DNA of 64,000 nucleotides from Luteitalea pratensis (GTDB taxonomy: Bacteria > Acidobacteriota > Vicinamibacteria > Vicinamibacterales > Vicinamibacteraceae), in the NCBI RefSeq assembly GCF_001618865.1, contig NZ_CP015136.1, positions 5,863,001 through 5,927,000 on the forward strand, in the 5' to 3' direction. This document shows, piece after piece, positions 25,802-33,753 of the stretch. Under the pieces are notes generated by a model that saw only the letters and a program-made list of their open reading frames with translations, ran no database searches and had not been told where the DNA came from. Positions within the stretch are counted from its first letter, which is position 1. Each line of letters starts with the position of its first letter. Both the position numbers and the translations under genes were made by a program.

Positions 25802-27135
25802 TCCGCTGTCCCCACCGTCACGTACTGCAGACGCCGGTCACCCTGCAGGGCCGTCGCCAGAAAACCCGAAGCATCGAGCACCGGCGTCGACGTCCTGGTG
25901 GCTGCGAACGTGTCGGCCGTGATTTGCCGGAACTCCGGCCACTCGGTGGCCACGACCACGGCGTCGGCGTCGAGAAGCGCGGCACTGGCGTCGCCGACGA
26001 GACGGACGCCGGCTGGCAAGCCATCGGCGCCAGCCCGCACCAGCGGATCGAACGCCGTCACCTGCGCGTCCTCGGCAACGAGGCCCTCGCACAACTCCAC
26101 CGCCGACGACCGACGAAGGGTATCGGTGCCGGGCTTGTAAGTGAGGCCGAGGATGGAGATCCTCGCGCCGCGCAGTGACGGCAACAGAAGCCGCAGCGCC
26201 GCGAGCGCCCACCCGCGATGCGCATCGTTGCTGGCCCGAACGCCGTCGAAGAGCGGCGTCTCGACACCAACCGCTTGGCCCTGCGCAATCAGGTAGCCGA
26301 TGTCGCGCGCCAGCGTTCCGCCGGCGTATGCACCTCCGGGCTTGACGTACGCCCTGGACCCGATGCGAACATCGGTCTTCAGCGCGCGCTCGACTTCGCG
26401 GGCATCTCCGCCGCTGCGCTCGGCAAGGCGCGCCAGCTCGTTGATGAAGACGACCGATGTGGCCAGGAACGCGTTGATGGCGTGCTTGGACAGTTCCGCG
26501 GACTCGACGCGCATGAACTCGAGGGGCGCGGCGAGGGGAGCGAGCAGCTCGCGAATCCTGTCAGCGTCGCCGGAGGTCCTTACGCCGAAGACGACCCGGT
26601 CTGGACGCGTGAACACTTCGATGGCCTTGCCCAGGCGCAGGTTCTCGGGGCTACTCGCAAAAGTCGCACCGCCCTCGGGCAGGGTGCGGCGATAGGCCTT
26701 CTCGAGACGCGCCACCGATCCCACGGGCACCTGCGACGACACGATGACCAGCGCCTCGGGATGCAGCACCGGGAACAGCGCCTCCACCCCTTGCAGCACG
26801 GCGCCAACATCGGCGCGATCCTGATCATCGACCGGCGTGTCCCATGCCACCCACACGAACGGCGCGCTTGCCAGCGCCGCCGGGTCGCTGCTGAACCGCA
26901 GTCGTCCGGCAGCGAGCCCCGCTTTCACGAGGTCGGCCAATCCCGGTTCGTGCAGCGGGGGTTCTCCTCGCGACAGGCCTTCGGTCACCGAGGCCTGCGG
27001 ATCGAAGCCCAGCGTGGCAATCCCGAGCGAGGCGAGGCAAGCCGAGGTCACCGATCCGAGATGCCACAACCCGACGACGGCGACGCGGGGGACGAAGGAT
27101 TCGCTCACCGCCGGAGTAGCCCCCTCGGGCCTCAT
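25798..27135 (-). CDS. UDP-glucose/GDP-mannose dehydrogenase-family protein lacking the usual catalytic Cys
   Basis: Start set at ATG 27,135, overlapping the epimerase stop (ATGA), giving 445 residues. VAVVGLWHLGSVTSACLASL is the N-terminal NAD-binding motif of the 'GLWHLG' variety, with STYLP-type helices in the middle and ILGLTYKPGTDTLRRSSAVE as the C-terminal UDP-binding domain. In the catalytic loop, where UDP-glucose 6-dehydrogenases carry GG-S-C-x-P-K-D, this protein reads KPGGAYAGGTLARDIGYL, with no Cys at or near that site. It may therefore catalyse a two-electron oxidation or use another mechanism. It belongs to the - strand sugar-nucleotide block. Confidence 0.75.
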   Translation of the reverse strand: MRPEGATPAVSESFVPRVAVVGLWHLGSVTSACLASLGIATLGFDPQASVTEGLSRGEPPLHEPGLADLVKAGLAAGRLRFSSDPAALASAPFVWVAWDTPVDDQDRADVGAVLQGVEALFPVLHPEALVIVSSQVPVGSVARLEKAYRRTLPEGGATFASSPENLRLGKAIEVFTRPDRVVFGVRTSGDADRIRELLAPLAAPLEFMRVESAELSKHAINAFLATSVVFINELARLAERSGGDAREVERALKTDVRIGSRAYVKPGGAYAGGTLARDIGYLIAQGQAVGVETPLFDGVRASNDAHRGWALAALRLLLPSLRGARISILGLTYKPGTDTLRRSSAVELCEGLVAEDAQVTAFDPLVRAGADGLPAGVRLVGDASAALLDADAVVVATEWPEFRQITADTFAATRTSTPVLDASGFLATALQGDRRLQYVTVGTAE

Positions 27136-28091
27136 GCGCGACGCTCCAGCAGCCACGTGTTGTCCTGCAGATACGCCAGGGTACGCAGGATGCCGTCGCG
27201 AATCGTCAGGCGGGGCTCCCAGCCGAGGCTGTTGACCCGTTCGGTGTCGAGGAGGATGAACGGACTGTCGCCAATCCAGCCGCGCTCGCCGCCGGTGTAC
27301 TCGCGAACCGGCTGCACGCCGAGCGCTTCGCAGATGTAATCGAGCGACGTGTTGACCTCGACGTACTCCTTCGTGCCGAGGTTGTAGACGTTCACGGGCG
27401 CCTCGGCCTTGCTGGTCACGGCCAGCATCGCGTCGATGCAGTCCTGGACGTAGAGGTAGCTCTTGCGCTGTCGCCCGTTGCCGAGGACCTGGATCCGCGA
27501 CGGGTCCGTCCGCAGCTTGTTGAAGAAGTCGAACACGTGCCCGTGCGTGTAGCGCTCACCGAGGATCGAGACGAACCGGAAGATGTACGCCTGGAAGCCG
27601 AAACCGGCCGCATAGGCCGCGAGCAACCCCTCCCCGGCCAGCTTGCTGGCCCCATACAGCGACGTCTGGATGGGAAACGGCGCCGTCTCTGGCGTCGGGA
27701 AGACGTCGGGTTCGCCGTAGATGGAACCCGTCGACGAGAACGCGATGCGGCGCGCACCGGCGCTGCGCATGGCCTCGAGGACGTTGTAGGTGGCAATCGT
27801 GTTCTGTTCGAGATCGCGCCTGGGATGCTGCGTGCCGAACCTGACATCGGCGTTGGCCGCCAGGTGGAAGACGAAATCACATCCCGCCATCGCCGCGGTC
27901 AGCGTCTCGAGATCCAGCACGTCGCCCCGCACGAAGCGGAACCGCTCCGACTGCCTCGCCGGCTCGAGGAACTCGCCGAGCCCGGTACTCAGATTGTCGT
28001 AGCCCACGACGTCGTGGCCGGCGGCCAGCAGCCGGTCCACGAGGTTGCTACCAATGAAACCGGCAGCGCCGGTCACGCACACTCGCTGCAC
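27132..28091 (-). CDS. NAD-dependent UDP-sugar 4-epimerase-like SDR
   Basis: A 319-residue extended SDR from a GTG start (MQRVCVTGAAGFIGSNLVDR). It has the NAD motif TGAAGFIGSN, the catalytic SLYGASKLAGEGL, and PVREYTGGERGWIGDSPFIL near the C-terminus, a signature of GalE-like/UDP-glucuronate epimerase-like family members. It would interconvert a UDP-hexose or UDP-uronic acid at C4. The following gene in the same direction is the Cys-less dehydrogenase, overlapping by 4 bases, so the two may process the same UDP-sugar. It differs from the epimerase at 4192, which carries NVYGVNQRYDAYGN instead. Confidence 0.8.
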   Translation of the reverse strand: MQRVCVTGAAGFIGSNLVDRLLAAGHDVVGYDNLSTGLGEFLEPARQSERFRFVRGDVLDLETLTAAMAGCDFVFHLAANADVRFGTQHPRRDLEQNTIATYNVLEAMRSAGARRIAFSSTGSIYGEPDVFPTPETAPFPIQTSLYGASKLAGEGLLAAYAAGFGFQAYIFRFVSILGERYTHGHVFDFFNKLRTDPSRIQVLGNGRQRKSYLYVQDCIDAMLAVTSKAEAPVNVYNLGTKEYVEVNTSLDYICEALGVQPVREYTGGERGWIGDSPFILLDTERVNSLGWEPRLTIRDGILRTLAYLQDNTWLLERRA

Positions 28092-28190
28092 GCGCCCTCC
28101 TCAGGGCTCGTGGATCGCCAGCATCCGATCGATGCCGACGGCCACTCGAAAAACCGCAGGTACTGAATCCGGGAGCGGCCGTACCGATGG

Positions 28191-28943
28191 TCACGGACGC
28201 GACGAGGACGGCACGGGCACCCGTCGCGGCGCCGCCCTCCGGTGCATCCAGCGGACCGACAGCACGTCGCGGACATTGCGGACGTTACCCGCGATCAGGT
28301 CCAGCCGGCTGTCGCCATCGTCGCGCCAGCGGACCGGCACCTGCTCGAGGCGGTAGCCTGCGCACTTGGCGAGATACAGGATCTCGACGTCGTACATGTA
28401 GCCGTCGATCTGCTGTCGTGTGAACAGGTCGCGCGCGACATCGCCGCGGAAGAACTTGAAGCCGCACTGCGTGTCGGCAATGCCGTTGAGGCCGACCGCG
28501 GCGTGCATGAACAACGCGAAACCGCGCGAGCCGACCCGCCGGTACAGTTTCTGGGGCCGCTCGATGAGCGCGGCCTCGCCGGCGCGTGACCCGATGACGA
28601 GGTCGGCCCCGCCCGTGAGCAGGGGCAGCACCTTGTCGAGTTCGTCGATCGGCGTCTTGTTGTCGGCGTCCGTGAAGCCGATGATGTCGCCGGTGGCGAG
28701 GGCCACACCCTCCCGGATGCCGCGACCTTTGCCGCGACGCTCGGGAGACCCGATGACGACGATGCCCGGACGCGCGGCGGCAAGCGCGCTCACCAGTTCA
28801 CGAGTGCTGTCCGTGCCGTCGGCAGAGACGATGATCTCCGACGCCAACCCCTTGCGCTCGAAATACTCGAGCGCATCGGTCACCGTGCCGACGATGCGCT
28901 CGGCTTCGTTGTACGCGGGGATGACCAGACTTATGGCGGGCAT
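28191..28943 (-). CDS. Family 2 glycosyltransferase, dolichyl-phosphate glucose/mannose synthase-like
   Basis: A 250-residue GT2 enzyme: ISLVIPAYNEAERIVGTV (N-terminal donor site), EIIVSADGTDSTRELV (ADG in place of DDG), GDIIGFTDADNKTPIDEL (the D-x-D metal site), RRGKGRGIREGVALATG, and DTQCGFKFFRGDVARDLF, the DPG-synthase hallmark, and RWRDDGDSRLDLIAGN. It lacks a C-terminal transmembrane pair. These proteins make polyprenyl-phosphate-linked sugars used by GT-C enzymes, which fits the large membrane proteins in the same block (18,354 and 29,903). Ends with an arginine-rich tail. Confidence 0.82.
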   Translation of the reverse strand: MPAISLVIPAYNEAERIVGTVTDALEYFERKGLASEIIVSADGTDSTRELVSALAAARPGIVVIGSPERRGKGRGIREGVALATGDIIGFTDADNKTPIDELDKVLPLLTGGADLVIGSRAGEAALIERPQKLYRRVGSRGFALFMHAAVGLNGIADTQCGFKFFRGDVARDLFTRQQIDGYMYDVEILYLAKCAGYRLEQVPVRWRDDGDSRLDLIAGNVRNVRDVLSVRWMHRRAAPRRVPVPSSSRP

Positions 28944-29055
28944 GGATAGCTAGGCCGGGCGCGGTCTGCTCGGCAAACGTCCCTACTCTAGCAGATGGTC
29001 CCGGCCCGTCCGATCATCTGGGCCGTTGTGCCACAGCCGCCTCGACTCCCGCCCC

Positions 29056-29781
29056 TTATTCCGTCATGTCCCTGCGCGGCACGGCTCGAACTGCCACACA
29101 GAGATTCAACGTCTGCACCGGTATGGGCAGGGGGAAGTATGACCGCCACGCGATGTCGAAGTACTTGTCGAATTCCACCAGGATCTCTTCAAGGCTGCTG
29201 ACATGTTCGTTCCGGATGATCGGCGTGTAATCCATCCGAAACTGTTTCCGGAACAGCCGCTCTGCTGAGATCTTGCGCGCCAGTCCGTAGGCGAGGCCAC
29301 CTTCGCACGGCATGACCACGTCCAGATACCCTCCGGGCCGCAGCAGGCGGTGCATCTCGGCCAGAGCCAGCGGCAGATTCCGTAGATGCTCGAGTACGTG
29401 GATCACAACGATGCGGTCGAAGAAACCGTCAGTCCACACCTGGCGTGCTTCGATGGAGCCACAGACGACACGATCGGCCGGGAAGGCCTTCGCGAGCTCG
29501 TCGCAGAACTCCTGACGATACTCGAGGCAGTAGTAGTCCTGACGCTGCAGATCTTCGAACTTGCTATGGGCGCCCAGCCCCGCGCCGACCTCGAGTGTGC
29601 GGGTGCCTTCGCGCACTGGCAGCGTTGCAACGGCACCGTGGTTGAACTTCTCGATCAGGCCATATTTCGCAGGAAGCTCCTCGTGCCAGAGCTTCATGAA
29701 CCCCTCGCGCGCCGCCTCCTGCGCGGCGTTCAGGACGGGAGGATGCTTGGGCCACGTCGGCAGGCTGGAATCCTTGGGCAT
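29056..29781 (-). CDS. SAM-dependent methyltransferase
   Basis: Start set at ATG 29,781 (MPKDSSLPTWPKHPPVLN); an in-frame ATG at 29,871 would add 30 low-similarity residues. The 241-residue protein shows TRTLEVGAGLGAHSKFEDL (motif I), YYCLEYRQEFCDELA (acidic loop) and IVVIHVLEHLRNLPLALAEM, followed by LRPGGYLDVVMPCEGG (motif III). A C-terminal hydrophobic patch suggests loose membrane association but not a span. It lies just downstream of the large membrane protein gene (32,476-29,903) and probably methylates a glycan residue. Acceptor unknown. Confidence 0.7.
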   Translation of the reverse strand: MPKDSSLPTWPKHPPVLNAAQEAAREGFMKLWHEELPAKYGLIEKFNHGAVATLPVREGTRTLEVGAGLGAHSKFEDLQRQDYYCLEYRQEFCDELAKAFPADRVVCGSIEARQVWTDGFFDRIVVIHVLEHLRNLPLALAEMHRLLRPGGYLDVVMPCEGGLAYGLARKISAERLFRKQFRMDYTPIIRNEHVSSLEEILVEFDKYFDIAWRSYFPLPIPVQTLNLCVAVRAVPRRDMTE

Positions 29782-29902
29782 CTGTTCGTTCTGCAGTATG
29801 CGATGCCAATCTCTGGCACGAAAGCGGAGAGCGCCGCCTCCACGTGCGTGCCGCGTAGTGTATGTCGCCATGGCCACGAAGGCCAACGCGCGTCGCGCGA
29901 CG

Positions 29903-32476
29903 TCAGGGCGTCGCGCAGTCCTGCGGTGAGCTGACCTGCAGGTCGTGAATGCCCAGCAGGAGTGTGCGGCGGTCGCCATTCGACAGGGTCGGGACGTTCG
30001 ACTCATCCAGTGCCTCGAACCAGACTCGAGAGGTGCCCGCGGGTACATGCACAGGCAGGGCGAATGCGCCGTTCCCCAGTGTCGTTTCGTAGGACGCCCC
30101 GCCGGCGGTGATGCGAAGGCGGCGAACCGGCTTGCCCGACACCGAGGGGCCGAGCATGGCAACCCCGGTGAGTACCACCGATGCCGGCTCGCGCGCCGAC
30201 ACATCGACGACAGCCGCGTCGCGGCCAAGCCAGAAGAATGGCTGTCCGTTCAGGGCCTCCATGCCGTTGGGGTTCTCCACCGCGACAACCTTCGATGGAT
30301 TTGCGCGCAGGCCGACGGAGAGGTCCGCTACGCCGAGAATGAGTTCACGTTGGTCCGCAGTCGCCGACGGCACGTTGGCCGCATCCATGGGAAGAAAACT
30401 GACAGTCGAGGTACCTGCTCGCACCGGCACCTGCAGCTGCAACTCGGGAGGCGTGACGATGACGATCCGCGGTGTCTCCCCAGCGTAAGTCACCTCGAGG
30501 CGCCGTGTCGGGCCACTGACACGGGGCCCGGGAAAGATCCTGGCGGACCAGACGAGACAGCCAGCCTGGGGCGTCACCACGGTGAACGTCGTGGCGCCCC
30601 CGCCCATCCAGAAGGTCTGTCGTCCACCCCCTTGTTCGAACCCATTGGGCGTCGAGCTCCGGGTGACCACCGCCCAGCCTTGCGGGTCTGTCGCCCACAG
30701 CCGGTATCGTCTGCTCTGCCAGGCCAGCGTCCACCCGCCGCCTTCGACGACCGGCCCGGGATCCCAGGCATCCGTGAGCAGGTACTGAACGGCAGACCAG
30801 GGCAGCGCATCCGACTCCACGGAGCGTCGCACGTGGTCCAGGTCGAAATACCCTCGCGTCGTGCCGAGGCGCATCTTGACGTCGCGAAGGAAGTACGTCG
30901 CCCAGTGCTCGGCCTCGGCGTCCTCGACGAACACGCCGATCGGCTTGTCCCCCACCAACGAGGCCACGTGTTCCGCGACCCGGAAGTCGCGCATGGTCGT
31001 CAGCTGTCCTTCCCTGACGAGGGGAAGCATCGAGCGGCCACCGGCAATCACCGGAATGGCGAGCAACACGAGCGCGCACGCACTGGCCAGCAGCCGCCGT
31101 CGATGCAGCGCGAACGAAGGGACCGCCTCGGTCGATGCAAGCAGCACCACCCACCAGCCCGACAGGATCATCTTGAAGGCCCCATACGGGTAAGCCTGCA
31201 CGAACAAGAAGATCAACCCGCCCCCCAAGGGAATCACCGCAGCGGCGAGGAGGCCGTACTCACGACGACGGGCCCAGCGCACGAGTCCGGCAAGGAGCAG
31301 GGACGTCAGCAGGATGGCGACGAACGTGCGCGGCCAGAACAAGCGCAGGTACTGATGCTCGCCACCCAGCCCCCACAGGCCATTCAGGACGTGACGTGGG
31401 ATGAGCAGCGCCAGGAAGCCGCCGGCACCCGGACGGACTCCCGACGACAGGCCAGCTGACGCCTGGCTGACGAAGAACCGCATCATCGTCGGGATGTTCG
31501 GTCCGAGCAGCACGAGCGTGGTGGCAGCCCCGAGCAACGCGCGGCTGACCGTGCCCGGGGCCCGCACCTGCCATACCTGCCAGGCGGCCGACAACGCCCA
31601 CGCCGAGCCCATGACCATGCCGAATTCCGGATAGGCGTAGATCATCGCCGCCAGCCACGCGCCGAGGCCGATCCAGACGGCCGATGATGCAAGCGGCGAG
31701 ACCCAGACCAAGGCCGTCATCGCCGGCCATGCGCTGAGTGCCACGAGGTTGTCGTAATTGGTCAGGTCAACGGCGTTCAACACCCAGCCCGACCCCACCG
31801 TACAAAGGACGAACAGGATGCGGTGCTCGTGGGCCAGCGCACGGACCTCCGCAACCAGGAGGCAGGCCGAGGCGAAGCTGAACAGCACTACGGCCAACAG
31901 GAGGCCGGCGGCGCGTTGCGTATCCCCCGGGCTCGTCAGGCACGACAGCAAGCCGAGCAGGCTGCTTCCCACATGCCGCGTGTTCGCAAGATGAAACGCG
32001 AACTCGTACACGGGCCCTAGGTCGCCCCCGGTGCCGCGCGGAAACGTCCAGAGATATTGGCCGTAGGAGGCATAAGACCAGCCGTCGGGAAACCGGCTCC
32101 CGGGATAGTCGTCGAGTCCGAAGACGAAGTAGGGAAGCAGGGTGACCGCCGGGACTGCCAGGCACGCCACCAGGGCCCAGCAGGGCCGTCCGGTGAGGAG
32201 GCTGCGGTTGCGGCGCAGTTCGCCCAGCCCTCGGAGGGAGAGGACCACCGTCACGGCCCAGAGGGGCGCCACGACCACGCTGACACGCACGGCCATCGTG
32301 GCGCTCATCCCGAGCACGAGAGACCAGAAAGCCAGCGTCGCGGGCGGAGCTGCGAACAGTCGCTGACGCCAGGAGAGGCCTGGCCAGCTGGCCAGCAGAC
32401 CGACGCCGGCTGTTGTCATCACGCCCGCGGTCAGCAGGTACACCAGTAGCGAAGGAAGGAACTGCCCGTCACTCAT
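29903..32476 (-). CDS. Large GT-C-like membrane protein with tandem C-terminal beta-sandwich-like repeats
   Basis: An 857-residue protein. Residues ~10-480 contain about twelve hydrophobic helices with an early loop FPDGWSYASYGQYLWTFPRG, resembling GT-C first loops. The C-terminus holds two similar ~115-residue repeats at ~608-721 and ~734-848. Both show PNG(F/M)E, FW(M/L)G, GP-x-VSG with RRL, P-V-x-x-GTS, NVP and an LG(V/I)xDL ending. Such repeats probably fold as paired beta-sandwiches on the periplasmic side and may bind glycan. Function is unassigned; its place upstream of a methyltransferase and downstream of gmd fits a late sugar-transfer or modification step. Confidence 0.6.
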   Translation of the reverse strand: MSDGQFLPSLLVYLLTAGVMTTAGVGLLASWPGLSWRQRLFAAPPATLAFWSLVLGMSATMAVRVSVVVAPLWAVTVVLSLRGLGELRRNRSLLTGRPCWALVACLAVPAVTLLPYFVFGLDDYPGSRFPDGWSYASYGQYLWTFPRGTGGDLGPVYEFAFHLANTRHVGSSLLGLLSCLTSPGDTQRAAGLLLAVVLFSFASACLLVAEVRALAHEHRILFVLCTVGSGWVLNAVDLTNYDNLVALSAWPAMTALVWVSPLASSAVWIGLGAWLAAMIYAYPEFGMVMGSAWALSAAWQVWQVRAPGTVSRALLGAATTLVLLGPNIPTMMRFFVSQASAGLSSGVRPGAGGFLALLIPRHVLNGLWGLGGEHQYLRLFWPRTFVAILLTSLLLAGLVRWARRREYGLLAAAVIPLGGGLIFLFVQAYPYGAFKMILSGWWVVLLASTEAVPSFALHRRRLLASACALVLLAIPVIAGGRSMLPLVREGQLTTMRDFRVAEHVASLVGDKPIGVFVEDAEAEHWATYFLRDVKMRLGTTRGYFDLDHVRRSVESDALPWSAVQYLLTDAWDPGPVVEGGGWTLAWQSRRYRLWATDPQGWAVVTRSSTPNGFEQGGGRQTFWMGGGATTFTVVTPQAGCLVWSARIFPGPRVSGPTRRLEVTYAGETPRIVIVTPPELQLQVPVRAGTSTVSFLPMDAANVPSATADQRELILGVADLSVGLRANPSKVVAVENPNGMEALNGQPFFWLGRDAAVVDVSAREPASVVLTGVAMLGPSVSGKPVRRLRITAGGASYETTLGNGAFALPVHVPAGTSRVWFEALDESNVPTLSNGDRRTLLLGIHDLQVSSPQDCATP

Positions 32477-32563
32477 CTTCTCTCGACCTCAGTGGACCGC
32501 TGGACCCGGTCCAACACCACCATGGGGTCGATCGCAGAGAGCTGAATTCCTTCGCTGCGCAAG

Positions 32564-32585
32564 GAACCTGCCCTGGTTCAGGTTC
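32564..32585 (-). terminator. Hairpin downstream of the GDP-mannose dehydratase gene
   Basis: Arms GAACCTG (32,564-32,570) and CAGGTTC (32,579-32,585) around an 8-base loop, lying 22 bases beyond the gmd stop at 32,608. No uridine run follows, so this is only a candidate attenuator or Rho-assisted terminator between gmd and the large membrane protein gene. Confidence 0.3.
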
Positions 32586-32607
32586 GGGACGGCAATCCCG
32601 ATGACGC

Positions 32608-33597
32608 TCACGCCAGTGGCTGCGCCGGCACCGCTGCCTTCTCGAGCCGCGCGACGTCGGCCTCGACCATCATCTTCACCAGGGCCGGAAAGTCGACGTC
32701 CGGCGTCCACCCGAGTTGCGTTCGCGCCTTGGTGGGGTCCCCGATCAACAGGTCCACTTCGGCCGGCCGCAGGAACCGCGCGTCCACCTTGACGTAACGC
32801 TCCCAGTCCAGGCCGACGTGCCCGAACGCGATCTCGACCAGTTCGCGGACCGGATGCGTCTCGCCCGTGGCGACCACGTAGTCGTCGGGCGTGGCCTGCT
32901 GCAGCATCAGCCACATCGCCTTGATGTAGTCGCCAGCGAAACCCCAGTCGCGCCGTGCGTCGAGGTTGCCAAGCGGCAGGCTGTCAGCCAGACCGAGCTT
33001 GATGCGGGCCACACCGTCGGTCACCTTGCGGGTGACAAACTCGAGGCCGCGCCGCGGCGATTCGTGGTTGAAGAGGATCCCCGAGCAGGCAAACATCCCG
33101 TAACTCTCACGATAGTTCACCGTGATGTAGTGCCCGAAGACCTTCGAGACGCCATACGGCGAACGCGGATGGAACGGCGTGTCCTCGCTCTGCGGCACCG
33201 CGCGCACCTTGCCGTACATTTCGCTCGAGCTCGCCTGGTACATCCGCGTGTCGGGCTTGACGTGCCGGATCGCCTCCAGCACGCGGGTCACGCCCTGGCT
33301 GTTGAACTCGCCGGTCAGCAACGGCGTGTCCCATGAGGCCGGCACGAACGACATGGCGGCGAGGTTGTAGAACTCGTCGGGCCTCACCTCGTCCATCAAC
33401 CGGACCAGCGACAATTGGTCGAGCAGGTCGGCGGACCGGAGTTCGACCCGGTCGAGCAGGTGTTCGATGCGCCACAGGTTGGGGGCCGAGGAGCGGCGGA
33501 CAACGCCGACGACGCGGTAGCCCTTGTCGAGGAGGAACTCGGCCAGGTAGGACCCGTCCTGCCCGGTGATACCCGTGATGATTGCGGTCTGTGACAT
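32608..33597 (-). CDS. gmd: GDP-mannose 4,6-dehydratase
   Basis: ATG start at 33,597 ([20 protein letters not shown]) gives 329 residues, slightly short of the usual ~345. [16 protein letters not shown] is the Gmd NADP motif; [36 protein letters not shown] and [19 protein letters not shown] are family-diagnostic active-site segments. The enzyme makes GDP-4-keto-6-deoxy-D-mannose, precursor of GDP-L-fucose, GDP-D-rhamnose or GDP-perosamine. No dedicated GDP-fucose synthase or GDP-4-keto reductase is recognised nearby, although the RmlD-like protein at 42,010 or the SDRs could take that role. First gene of the long minus-strand block. Confidence 0.92.
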   Translation of the reverse strand: MSQTAIITGITGQDGSYLAEFLLDKGYRVVGVVRRSSAPNLWRIEHLLDRVELRSADLLDQLSLVRLMDEVRPDEFYNLAAMSFVPASWDTPLLTGEFNSQGVTRVLEAIRHVKPDTRMYQASSSEMYGKVRAVPQSEDTPFHPRSPYGVSKVFGHYITVNYRESYGMFACSGILFNHESPRRGLEFVTRKVTDGVARIKLGLADSLPLGNLDARRDWGFAGDYIKAMWLMLQQATPDDYVVATGETHPVRELVEIAFGHVGLDWERYVKVDARFLRPAEVDLLIGDPTKARTQLGWTPDVDFPALVKMMVEADVARLEKAAVPAQPLA

Positions 33598-33753
33598 GTG
33601 AGGTCGAGAACCGGTGCCACGTGCTGACTGGCCGCCGGGCATGGAATACCGAGCGTCAGGAGGGCCGCTCAAACCGACCTAGTGTACCCCAAGGTGCCCG
33701 GGTCCCAGTGCTCGACAGCCGCAGCCGGAGAGAGGTGCGCTAGGCTGACGCGG

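Noticed and set aside
27540-28166. Open frame opposite the epimerase gene with a GVGRQ/Glu-rich composition
   Set aside because: It is antisense to a well-supported SDR and shows no conserved features.
28092-28190. A coding-like stretch after the GT2 stop, with RYGRSRIQYLRFFEW in one frame and a short tail in another
   Set aside because: It might be a displaced C-terminus of the GT2 protein, but the annotated GT2 already has all its motifs and no family C-terminus was available to confirm a frameshift.
33681-33686. TACACT on the minus strand upstream of gmd, similar to the hexamers at 418-423 and 45,262-45,267
   Set aside because: A hexamer alone without a matching -35 box is too weak to call a promoter, and three hits in 64 kb could occur by chance.
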